From: Candidatus Sumerlaeia bacterium
Lineage (GTDB): Bacteria > Sumerlaeota > Sumerlaeia > SLMS01 > JAHLLQ01
Assembly (NCBI GenBank): GCA_019634695.1
Contig: JAHCAW010000013.1
Span: forward strand, 1-64,000
Direction of reading: 5' to 3'
DNA length: 64,000 nucleotides
In this document: positions 15,974-24,800 of the stretch, in pieces
Layout of the letters: every line of letters starts with the position of its first letter
Numbering within the stretch: the first letter of the stretch is position 1
The notes under the pieces: generated by a model
What the model was told of the DNA's origin: nothing
The model's input: only the letters and a program-made list of their open reading frames with translations
Database searches by the model: none
Position numbers and translations under genes: made by a program

Positions 15974-17050
15974 ATGATGACCGAACGCCTTCTCCCAACC
16001 TGTCTCACCTTCGTCTGTGTGGTCGGTATTGCCGCCGATCTGGCTGCGGCGCGTCCCGAGAAACCGGAAGCTCTCGTCACCTATCGCAGCGGCAACGCCG
16101 AGGATGCGGCCGTCGCTCCCGTGGGCGGGCCGGCGCTGCTCCTGATGGGAGGCGGCCGCGAGGTGACCCCGGCGTTTCGCGACCGCGCCTTCCCGATCCT
16201 CAACGGTGGCGACATCGTGGTTCTGCGCGCCAGCGGGTCGGATGGCTACAACAACTACTTCCTGGGCGAGATCGGTGCGCCGCCGCACCTGCGGCCGAAC
16301 AGCGTCGAGTCGATCGTGCTGCGCGACCGCGAGCACGCCGATTCCGATTACGTCGTCCACGCCATCGATCATGCGGAGATGATCTGGTTTGCCGGTGGCA
16401 ACCAGTCGAACTACCTGGACTTCTGGTCGGGAACGGGCACCCAGGCGGCCGTGCAGCGCGCGTGGGAGCGCGGCGCCGTGATCGGCGGCACGTCCGCCGG
16501 GCTCGCCATCGCCGGCGAGTTCGTCTACGCCCCCATGGGCGAAGGCAGCGCCCGCAGCGAGAGCGCGCTCCGCGATCCCTACGATGACAGCATTCAGATC
16601 TCGGACGCGTTCATCGATACGCCGTGGCTGAAGGGGACGATCACCGACTCGCACTATCGCGAGCGCGACCGCCTCGGTCGCAGTCTCGCCTTCATGGCCC
16701 GCCTGCGCGCCGACGGACGCGCCGACCGGATTCGCATGATCGGCATCAGCGAGCGCACCTCGCTGTTCATCGGGCCCGACGGCGTTGGCGTCGTCGATGG
16801 CCGCGATGCCGCCTACATCATCGACGAGACCGATGCCACGCGACTGGAGCAGGTCTTCCCCGGCCAACCGTTGGCATACACGGGGCTGGTGCGTTGGCGT
16901 TTGGCGGAGGGAGACACGTTCGACTTCCGCACCAGCACGTCGAGCGTCGCCGCGATGCCGCTGTCCGTCGATGCCCGGCGGGCCGACTCGCCGCTCGATC
17001 CCGCAGATCCTTACCAGCACTGGCCTCCCGCTGCGGATACGGCGGAGTAG
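15974..17050 (+). CDS. Secreted peptidase S51/cyanophycinase-like protein, copy 1
   Basis: A 358-residue exported protein of the S51 (cyanophycinase/peptidase E) fold. A signal peptide spans about 1-27. Core motifs are LLLMGGGREV, WFAGGNQSNYLDFW, the nucleophile elbow GGTSAGLAIAGE with Ser174 and TDSHYRERDRLGR with catalytic His227. Cyanophycinases cleave beta-Asp-Arg dipeptides; in exported members without a cyanophycin synthetase nearby the substrate is unknown, and none is encoded here. ATG 15974 (MM) is used. Only 5 bases separate it from a second S51 gene that clearly arose by tandem duplication. Confidence 0.9.
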   Translation: MMTERLLPTCLTFVCVVGIAADLAAARPEKPEALVTYRSGNAEDAAVAPVGGPALLLMGGGREVTPAFRDRAFPILNGGDIVVLRASGSDGYNNYFLGEIGAPPHLRPNSVESIVLRDREHADSDYVVHAIDHAEMIWFAGGNQSNYLDFWSGTGTQAAVQRAWERGAVIGGTSAGLAIAGEFVYAPMGEGSARSESALRDPYDDSIQISDAFIDTPWLKGTITDSHYRERDRLGRSLAFMARLRADGRADRIRMIGISERTSLFIGPDGVGVVDGRDAAYIIDETDATRLEQVFPGQPLAYTGLVRWRLAEGDTFDFRTSTSSVAAMPLSVDARRADSPLDPADPYQHWPPAADTAE

Positions 17051-17055
17051 TGCCG

Positions 17056-18150
17056 ATGCTGTCTGCCTCCGTCCCGCGACTGCTCCTGATCGCCGGCCTG
17101 CTGGCGGTCGTGGCGGACGTGGTGGGCGAGGACCCCGGACCGCGTCCCGCCAAACCCGCGGATCTGACAGTCTACCTGACGGGCAACGCGGCCGACGCGC
17201 CGAACCAGGCAGTCGGCGGACCTGCGCTGCTGCTGATGGGCGGCGGCAGCGAGGTCACCTCGGCCTTCCGCAATCGCGCCTATCCGATCATCAATGGAGG
17301 CGACATCGTCGTCCTGCGCGTGACCGGCTCCGACGGGTACAACTCCTACTTCTATTCGGACATCTACTCGTCGGGTCCGCTGCGGCCGCATAGCGTCGAG
17401 ACGATCATGCTCACCAGTCGCACGCTGGCGGACTCGGACTACGTCGTCTGGGCTCTCGACACGGCCGAGATGATCTGGTTCGCCGGCGGCGACCAAGGCG
17501 ACTATCTGACGCTCTGGGCCGGCACCCGCACGCAGGAGGCCGTCCAGCGCGCGTGGGACCGCGGCGCCGTCATTGGCGGCACCTCCGCCGGCCTCGCCAT
17601 CATGGGCGAGTTCATCTACGCCCCCATCGGCGTCTCCAGCGCCACCTCCAACACCACCCTGCAGAATCCCTATCACTCCAGCGTCCAGCTCCACCAGGCC
17701 TTCGTGGACACGCCCTGGATGCGCAACACGATCACCGACTCGCACTATCGCGAGCGCGACCGCCTGGGCCGCAGCGTCGTCTTCATGGGGCGCCTGCGTG
17801 CCGACGGTTGGACGGAACGCGTCCGCATGATCGGCATCAGCGAGCGCACCGCACTCTTCATCGGTCCCGATGGCATCGGACACGTCAGCGGCAACGAGGC
17901 GGTCTACATCATCGACGAGGGCTTCGGCACGCAGCTCGTCCAGATTCAACGCAATCGCCCGCTGATCTACACCGGGCTGCTGCGCTGGCGCCTGCCGGCC
18001 GGCAGCACGTTCGACTTCAATCGCAGCGCCTCCACCATCCCGGCCATGCCGCTCAGCGTCGATGCCACCAACTCGAGTGCCCCCTTCACACCCACAGACC
18101 CGTACCGGACGTGGAACACCATGATGGGCGGCTACCTGATGGTGCGGTGA
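17056..18150 (+). CDS. Secreted peptidase S51/cyanophycinase-like protein, copy 2
   Basis: A 364-residue paralog of the preceding gene, similar over its whole length, including GGPALLLMGGGSEV, WFAGGDQGDY, the Ser178 elbow GGTSAGLAIMGE and His230 in TDSHYRERDRLGR. It starts with a signal peptide (about 1-24). GTG 17050 overlaps the stop of copy 1 and is an alternative start; ATG 17056 is 5 bases downstream of that stop. The two copies differ most at the N terminus, around residue 100 (YFYSDIYSSG) and in the C-terminal tail, so substrate preference may have diverged while both active sites stay intact. Confidence 0.9.
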   Translation: MLSASVPRLLLIAGLLAVVADVVGEDPGPRPAKPADLTVYLTGNAADAPNQAVGGPALLLMGGGSEVTSAFRNRAYPIINGGDIVVLRVTGSDGYNSYFYSDIYSSGPLRPHSVETIMLTSRTLADSDYVVWALDTAEMIWFAGGDQGDYLTLWAGTRTQEAVQRAWDRGAVIGGTSAGLAIMGEFIYAPIGVSSATSNTTLQNPYHSSVQLHQAFVDTPWMRNTITDSHYRERDRLGRSVVFMGRLRADGWTERVRMIGISERTALFIGPDGIGHVSGNEAVYIIDEGFGTQLVQIQRNRPLIYTGLLRWRLPAGSTFDFNRSASTIPAMPLSVDATNSSAPFTPTDPYRTWNTMMGGYLMVR

Positions 18151-18176
18151 GCACTGGCTGCGAAAGGATGTCGCGG

Positions 18177-19148
18177 CTACGACCCGCCAACCTTGGGGTC
18201 GGCAATCGCCCCGGCTCTCCGGCCGATCGCTTCAATGGTGGCGATGCGATCCCGGACACGTCCGCCCCAATCCGGGTCGTCCCGTGCGTCATGAGGCGTT
18301 GCGCGGACGATTTCGAGCGCGCGGTGAATGTCGCCTCGGCCTGCCATGAGTTCGGCAATCTCCAAGGCCCATGAGGCCGTGTGCGCGTCGCCTTCCCAGT
18401 TCGACAGCAGCGCCGAAGCACACTCGTGGGCCAACTGGACGTTGCCGCGGCGGGCTGCACCCTTGCCGATCGTGTAGTAGTAGTCGGTGGTTGCAAGCGT
18501 GTCGTGATGCGGGTCGAATGGCTTGAGCAGCAGAATCGCCAACAGCAGGGCATAGGTGGCCCCGTTGGCGACCAACACGCGCGGCCACAGGCGCTCGGGC
18601 TTCAGCATGCGGCGGATCACTGTCGCCTCGATGAAGACGGTGAGAGCGAAGCCCGGCACGAGCGCGCCACACACCGCCCAGCGCGTCAGCGCCCGGCCCT
18701 CGGGGAAGGTAATGAACGCCCACCCCACCGTCAGCACGATCGGCAGCGACCCCAGCAGAAGCGCGACGCCTTTGGACAGATTCGTTGTCTTCCGGAGTTG
18801 ATCGCGGAACAGCAGCGTCAGAGCGAGGAGCACCCAGATCATCGAGGGCGAGCCCGCGATGAGAAGCCCTACCAGACTGCTTGCCACATTGGCGGCCAGC
18901 AGGGTGAGGAGGAGTCGCTTCCATTCGATGCCCTCTCCGATGCGGACAAGCGCCGCCTCGATCAGGACGATCGCCGCGAACAACAGGCCGACGGTCTTCA
19001 GGCTCAGGAACAGGGGCTCCGCCATGCCGATGAGCGAAGGCACCGGCACGTTGGCAGTCGCGAGCGTCGGCAGGCTCGCCAGCAGCACCAAGCCGCAGGC
19101 GTGACGCGACCGCTCGGGAGTGCGCAGCGACGTGCCGACGCGTGCCAT
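18177..19148 (-). CDS. Polytopic membrane protein of unknown function
   Basis: A 323-residue protein with about six hydrophobic segments between residues 15 and 215 and a soluble C-terminal region (about 220-323) with helical, TPR-like character (LAHECASALLSNWEGDAHTASWALEIAELM). I do not recognise the family. It starts 6 bases after the stop of the exonuclease gene on the same strand, so the two are likely co-transcribed, although no functional link is apparent. It converges with the second S51 gene. Confidence 0.75.
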   Translation of the reverse strand: MARVGTSLRTPERSRHACGLVLLASLPTLATANVPVPSLIGMAEPLFLSLKTVGLLFAAIVLIEAALVRIGEGIEWKRLLLTLLAANVASSLVGLLIAGSPSMIWVLLALTLLFRDQLRKTTNLSKGVALLLGSLPIVLTVGWAFITFPEGRALTRWAVCGALVPGFALTVFIEATVIRRMLKPERLWPRVLVANGATYALLLAILLLKPFDPHHDTLATTDYYYTIGKGAARRGNVQLAHECASALLSNWEGDAHTASWALEIAELMAGRGDIHRALEIVRATPHDARDDPDWGGRVRDRIATIEAIGRRAGAIADPKVGGS

Positions 19149-19154
19149 GAGATC

Positions 19155-19748
19155 TCAATCCGCCTCGAATGGCCACGAGGTCTTCAGGTTGATGTGCGCC
19201 TGCCGCACGAGGTGCTCGGTCGGCGGGACCGCGGGGAGGCGCGTGCACAGATCTCCGAGGGCGCGCGCGACGACCTCGGCGGTGAGGCGCACGTCGCCCT
19301 CGGCGCGGTGCGTGTGCGGTACGGGAATGCCCAATTCGTGCCACAGGTCGCTGAGGCCGAAGCGGGCAAACTGGGGCCAGACGCGTCGGGCCAGTTGCCG
19401 CGAGCAAAGCCACCGCACGCGTGGCGCGCTCAGGCCGTGCCGCTGGAGTTCATTGCGCAGCACCCCCGCGTCGAAGCTTGCATTGTGGGCGAGCAGCAGC
19501 GTGCCGTCGAGCTGCGCCGCCAGTCGCGGCCACAACTCCGCGAAGGCCGGCGCCGTCCGCACCATGGCGTCGCTGATGTGATGAATGCTGCGCGAAAACC
19601 CGTCGATCCGGCAACCGGGCTGCACCAGGTGGGATTCGCAGCACGCGGCCCCGGTGGCCTCGACGCGCAGGATGGCCACCTCGACCGCCCGCAATCCGGT
19701 CGGGCTCTGGGTCGTCTCGAAGTCGAGGATCGTGTAGCTGGCGGTCAT
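19155..19748 (-). CDS. DEDDh 3'-5' exonuclease (DnaQ/RNase T-like)
   Basis: A 197-residue single-domain exonuclease. Exo I is ILDFETT (Asp9, Glu11), Exo II is LLLAHNASFDAGVL (Asp93) and Exo III is HTHRAEGDVRL (His147, Asp152), a complete DEDDh set for two-metal catalysis. Family members proofread DNA or process RNA or oligonucleotides. The protein is short and carries no fused polymerase or UvrC-like domain, so it may be a stand-alone proofreading or turnover enzyme. ATG 19748 is the natural start at MTASYTILDFET. Confidence 0.9.
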   Translation of the reverse strand: MTASYTILDFETTQSPTGLRAVEVAILRVEATGAACCESHLVQPGCRIDGFSRSIHHISDAMVRTAPAFAELWPRLAAQLDGTLLLAHNASFDAGVLRNELQRHGLSAPRVRWLCSRQLARRVWPQFARFGLSDLWHELGIPVPHTHRAEGDVRLTAEVVARALGDLCTRLPAVPPTEHLVRQAHINLKTSWPFEAD

Positions 19749-19867
19749 GTCACCCGGCTCCGGGGCTCAACTGCCAGCCGGGCGCGCGAGGATCAAGGCG
19801 AGTCCTTGGGTTTGAGCGCCCGCGGGGTTGACAGCGTGCCACGCGGATGCGTCTGATCGGCTGGCTG

Positions 19868-19879
19868 GCAAGCGCTTGC
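19868..19879. promoter_or_regulatory. Perfect 12-bp palindrome of LacI-operator type
   Basis: GCAAGCGCTTGC is a perfect palindrome centred on CG, as in operators bound by LacI/GalR-family repressors (consensus-like xGNAANCGNTTNCx). It lies 16 bases before the ATG of the phosphodiester glycosidase gene, a position suited to repression. A near-identical copy occurs at 35312-35323 upstream of a glycoside hydrolase gene. No LacI-type regulator is encoded in this window. Confidence 0.5.
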
Positions 19880-19895
19880 GGGAACGGACACACCC

Positions 19896-21710
19896 ATGGC
19901 ATTCTGGAGAACGGCGACCGCTCTGCTGGCGATTCTGCTCCTGCTTGCCGCGGGAGCGCCGGCGCAAACCCCGCTCGGCCCCGGAGCCCAGTGGCGCGAG
20001 TACTCCCTGCCCGGACCCGTCCGCGCCTTCGTCGTCTCCTTCGAGCGCGCCCGGCCCGACTTCGATCTGGTAATGGGCTTTCCCTTCGAGCGTCGCAGCT
20101 CGCAGACCAAGGAGATCCCCTCGGCCATCGCGACGCGCTACCATCGGCCCCCCGAGTTCGACGTCCTGGCCGCCGTCAACGCCAGCTTCTTCGGCTCCGG
20201 CAACGACATCATCGGCAACCTGGCCAGCGAGGCCAACTACCTCCAGTGGCCGGACCTGAGCCGCTCGTGGCCCGCGTTCGCATGGTTCGATACCGGCAGC
20301 TTCGCCATCGCCACGCGTCCGACCATCACCGATAATCAGGCGCGGTTTGCCGACGGCTCCTCGATCGGCATCGACCTGCTCAACGAGGACCGCCTGACCA
20401 ACACGCTGGTGGTCTACACGCCGACCTGGGGGGCGACGACGACCACCATCGCGCAAGCCGTCGAGGTGATCGTCTCCGGCGTCAACTACCCGATGCGCGT
20501 GGGCAAGACGATGAGCGGCACGATCACGGCGGTGCGCACCGGCGCGGCCTCGGTCAACAACGCGATTCCCGCCGGCGGCGCGGTGCTGTCCGCACGCGAC
20601 GGCAAGGGGACGACGCTGCTGGAGAAGGCCAAGGTGGGCGAGCGCGTCACCTGGCGGGCGGGGCTGAGCCAATCGATCTGGAACAACATGCGCCTAGCCG
20701 TGGACGGCGCGGGATGGATTCTGCGCGACGGCGCCGCCAACACGTCGGCGTGGAGTGGATTCAGCGACGACTTCAAGGGTCGGCATCCGCGCACGATGCT
20801 GGCATGGAACGCCACGCACGGCTTTCTGATCGCCGTTGACGGTCGCCAGAGTGGCTACAGCGTCGGCATGACCTTCCAGGAGATGGCCGACTTCTGCCGC
20901 GACGTTGTCGGCGCCACCGACGCGATCAATCTGGACGGCGGTGGCTCGACGGCGATGGTGGCGGGCGGCTCGTTGGTCAATCGTCCATCGGACGGCGCAC
21001 AACGCGCCGTGCCCAACGTCGTGATGCTGGTGCGTCGCGGCGGGCCGAGGGCCAAGACGCTCGTCGATAGCTTCCCCGCCGGGGGGCGTCAACTCGCCTG
21101 GGACGACAAGTTCACCGCCAACCTCGTCGAGCCCTTCGCCCCGACCGCACCCGGCGGCGACGGACACGTCATGGTCGTGATGGACCCCGCCGGCGGCTTC
21201 GAGGTCGCCCGCGTCGGCGAGCGCAGCGACGGCAACTGCGTCGTCGAGGCATCGCTGTACTGCGATTATCGTCCGGGCGACGCCGGCGACGGCCACGAGC
21301 GCATCGGCCTGTTCGCGCGCGACCAGGGTCAGGGCGCCTTTGTTGCCACCTCTTTCGGCGGTGGCAATTCCTACGTCATGACCTACGACAGCGACGACGG
21401 CCGCATCCGCATGGGCAAGGTGGTCAACGGCGTGCTGACCGACTTCCGGGACGGCAGCCGCCTGTTCGCGCGCTCCACGGCCTGGCGGCGCTTCCGCATC
21501 GTCTGCCGCGACACGACCATCGAGTACTACCTCGACGGCGGCCTTGTCCACAGCCAGCAGGACGCCACCTTTGCCGCCGGCACGGCCGGCGTCGGCTATC
21601 ACGAGTTCTTCGCCAACAACGCCAACATGCGCGGCGCCCGCGTCGAAAACTTCGAGTATCGCGCCCAATCCGTCTTCCACGCCACGAAGGATGCGTGGCT
21701 GTTGAAGTAG
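19896..21710 (+). CDS. Secreted phosphodiester glycosidase (NAGPA) with C-terminal lectin-like domain
   Basis: A 604-residue exported protein. A signal peptide (1-23, ending GAPAQ) precedes a NAGPA domain (PF09992, about 90-390) with AAVNASFFGSGND, RTMLAWNATHGFLIAVDGRQ and the signature LDGGGSTAMV near residue 345. The family includes the enzyme that uncovers mannose-6-phosphate by removing GlcNAc from a phosphodiester; bacterial members act on phosphodiester-linked sugars of envelope polymers. Residues about 400-604 form a concanavalin-like beta-sandwich (VEASLYCDYRPGD, FRIVCRDTTIEYYLDG), likely for sugar binding. A LacI-type palindrome lies directly upstream. Confidence 0.88.
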   Translation: MAFWRTATALLAILLLLAAGAPAQTPLGPGAQWREYSLPGPVRAFVVSFERARPDFDLVMGFPFERRSSQTKEIPSAIATRYHRPPEFDVLAAVNASFFGSGNDIIGNLASEANYLQWPDLSRSWPAFAWFDTGSFAIATRPTITDNQARFADGSSIGIDLLNEDRLTNTLVVYTPTWGATTTTIAQAVEVIVSGVNYPMRVGKTMSGTITAVRTGAASVNNAIPAGGAVLSARDGKGTTLLEKAKVGERVTWRAGLSQSIWNNMRLAVDGAGWILRDGAANTSAWSGFSDDFKGRHPRTMLAWNATHGFLIAVDGRQSGYSVGMTFQEMADFCRDVVGATDAINLDGGGSTAMVAGGSLVNRPSDGAQRAVPNVVMLVRRGGPRAKTLVDSFPAGGRQLAWDDKFTANLVEPFAPTAPGGDGHVMVVMDPAGGFEVARVGERSDGNCVVEASLYCDYRPGDAGDGHERIGLFARDQGQGAFVATSFGGGNSYVMTYDSDDGRIRMGKVVNGVLTDFRDGSRLFARSTAWRRFRIVCRDTTIEYYLDGGLVHSQQDATFAAGTAGVGYHEFFANNANMRGARVENFEYRAQSVFHATKDAWLLK

Positions 21711-21882
21711 CGGGGCGTTGTTCGTGGGTCGAGTGCTGCTGGGCGAAAGGGACCCGGGAACCCCGCCGTGCCTTCGTCCGTCCGACGTTTGCCATTGAGC
21801 CAACGCCGATCTTGGCCCTGATTGAATGCGGGGCTGCGGGATTCGTATTCGCCTGCGCGGTATCTTTCCAGGGGGTCTGTCG

Positions 21883-24800
21883 ATGAAGGGGAAAGCAGTC
21901 GGTCTGGCAGTGGTGTGGGTGGTGGCAATCGTTGTGGCGGCGGGGGCCGTGCTGCTGCTGGCGCCGCGGAGCGAGCAGCCCGCGCCGGTGCCCGCGCCTC
22001 CGGCGATGACTATTGTGCCGGGTGCGGTAACAGAACCGCCGGCTCCGACAACTTCGTCCGCGGAATCGGTCGTCGCCGGGCCGGGGGCCGTCGCGGCGAC
22101 CGACCCTGTGTCGGGGCCTGTGGTTGGCCCCTCGCCGGGCGGCCAGCCGGCACTCGTGCTGGCCATCGCGGGCACCGTGCGGGATGCGCAGGGCAAGCCG
22201 TTGGCCGGGGCGCGCATCAAGGCGCCGCCGTCGGGGCGGATGGGCCTGCCGGCGTCCACCCTCCAGCCGGAGCAGGAAACCACGAGCGATGCCGACGGGG
22301 CCTATCGGCTTGAGGTACCCGACGACATGGTGCGCGTGGTCCGGGCCTCGCTGGCCGGCTATGCCACGGTGGGCAAGATATTGACGAACGACAACATCTG
22401 GCAGCGGCGTGCCGAGGGCGGCGGCCGTCGCGAGGTGCAGCTCGATTTCGTGCTCGAGCCCGAGGCCGTGCTGACCGGCGTCGTCGTACGCGCGGACGGA
22501 TCGGGCGTCGCCGGCGCGCGACTCAACGCGCTGCGCCGCGACAAGGTTGTCTTCGCGTCCGACTTCATGCGGCAGGAGATGAACTTCAACGTCGCGGAAG
22601 CGATCACCGGCGTGGCGGGGGAGGATGGCACGTTTCGCCTCGAGGGACTGCGGCCGGGAACCTGGCTGGTGCAGGCTGCGGCCGAGGGGCTCGTCGCGCG
22701 GCATCTGGAAGTCGCCGCGCCGGCAGACGGCGTGCGGATCGAGTTGCTCGAGACCGGCGCCACGATTTCCGGCTTCGTCTTCCGCAAGGAGACCGGCACG
22801 CCCGTCGAGGGAGCCGACGTGACGTTGAATCCGATGGGCGTCGAGCCCGGCGTTCCGCCCGCTCTGGTCTCGGGTGCGCACGGGCAGGTGAAGGTCGATG
22901 CCAGCGGCGAGTTTCGCTTCGATAAGCTGCCCGCAGGCCGCTACATGTTGTTCGCCTCGCGCGAAGGGCTCTTTCCGCTCAACCGGCAATGGGATGAGTC
23001 CCTGGCCGTCGTCGTCGGCCCCAGCGACGTCGTCACCGGTCGGGCGGTCTACCTGTACGGGGGCCATATCGTGCGCGGGCGCGTCTTCGACGAGGAGTCG
23101 CGCGAGCCGCTGGCCGGCGTGCGCGTCGGCCTCCAACATTGGGGCGGGCCGCAATCCGACGCAGCGCCATCGGATGTGACGGACGAGCAGGGGAACTACT
23201 ACCTGCAAGGGATCGGCAACCATCCCGGCCAGGTGGTGCTGAAGGCCGAGAAGGAGGGCTACAAGCTGGTGAGCCAAACGCCGCACGATGCCGGCGTGCG
23301 CGTCGAATTCGGCCGCGATGAACTGGAGGCCACGCAGGACATCGACATGATCGCGTCGCTGACGGTGTCGGGCGAGGTGGTCGATGGCTCCGGGCATCCG
23401 GTGACGAAGGGGCGCGTGCGGTGGGCCACTTCGGGCGGGGCGCAGGCCGCGCCGCAGGACCTGGACGCCACGGGAAGGTTCTCGATCGAAGTCCTGCCGA
23501 TGTCGGCGGGCTCGGTGCATGTCGACAACACGTCGGCCGGCTATACGGCCGCGTCGGACTTCATCACGGTGCTCGACAAGCCGGTGACCGGCGTGAAGGT
23601 GGTGATCGAGGCGGCGGGCACCATCGCGGGCCGCGTGGTGGATCCCGACGGCCGCCCCGTGGAAGGCGCGGAGATTACGGGCTACCATCTGGCGCAGATT
23701 GCGCCGAACACCTGGTTGCACTTGCAGACCGGACGCGGCGCGGGCGGACAGGACAGCCAACCCGGCAAGGCGCAGTCGGATGCGCAGGGGCGCTTCCTGC
23801 TCCGCGACGTGGCGCCTCGCGGCGTGAAGTTGAAGGCCACGCACGCCAAGTTCTCGGACAGCGAAGTCGTCGATGTCGCCGTCGAACCGGGCGGGGACAA
23901 GCGCGACGTCGAGTTGAAGTTGCAGCAGGCCCACTTCCTGGCCGGCCGCGTCGTGGACAAGGAGGGCAAACCGCTCGAGGGCGCGAACATCCACGCGCAT
24001 GGCTGGAACTTCCACCTGCCGCGCCCGGTCCGCACGGACGCGACCGGCGCCTTCCGCCTCGAGCGCCTGCCGGCAGGCTTCGTCAATCTGAGCATCTCGC
24101 ACCAGCTCTCCTCGAAGTCGTTCCAGAACGAGGCGGTCGACCGCGAGGGCGTCGAGTACGTGCTCGAATCGGTCGAGCAGCCCAATCAGCCGCAGCGAGC
24201 GCCTCATGTCCTGTTGATCGGGACAGTGCTCGACGACCGGACCGGCGCGCCGATCGAGCGGCTCCGCGTGCGCAATGCCCAGGAGCACTCCGTGCCCTAC
24301 CGCATCGAGGTCGATCGCGAGGTGCCCGGCCTGTTCCGCGTCGAGCGCATCTTCCGCGGCATGGACTTGCAGCTTCAGATCACCGCGCCCGACTACGCGA
24401 CGCTGCTCACCGGCCGGATCGAGACCGGTGGCGAGGAGGAGATCCTGCGCCAGACGTTCCGGATGCGGCGCGGCGGTCGAGTCGTCGGTCGTGCGGTCAA
24501 CCCCGCCGGCGAGCCGATCGCCGACGTGACGGTTCAACTCAAGGGGGTCTTTGCCGAACCCTGGCAGGAGCCGCAGATGCCGCTGGCCATCGCGACCTCC
24601 GACGCGGACGGACGCTTCGAGTTCGCCAACGTGTCGGCCGGCGCGAACACGCTCATCATGCAGCCGCCCGCGCCGATGCCCCGCCGCGTCATGAAGCCCG
24701 AAGTGCGCGAGGGCGAGACCACCGACCTGGGCGACATCGTTCTCGACGAAGGCGTCACCGTGCGCGTGCAGGTCGTCGAGCTGCCCGGCGAACGCCCCCG

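Noticed and set aside
15939-15974. TTGACA at 15939 with a weak -10 as promoter of the S51 pair
   Set aside because: The best -10 (TCTGTT) matches only 3 of 6 and would leave a 6-7 base leader; not strong enough to annotate.
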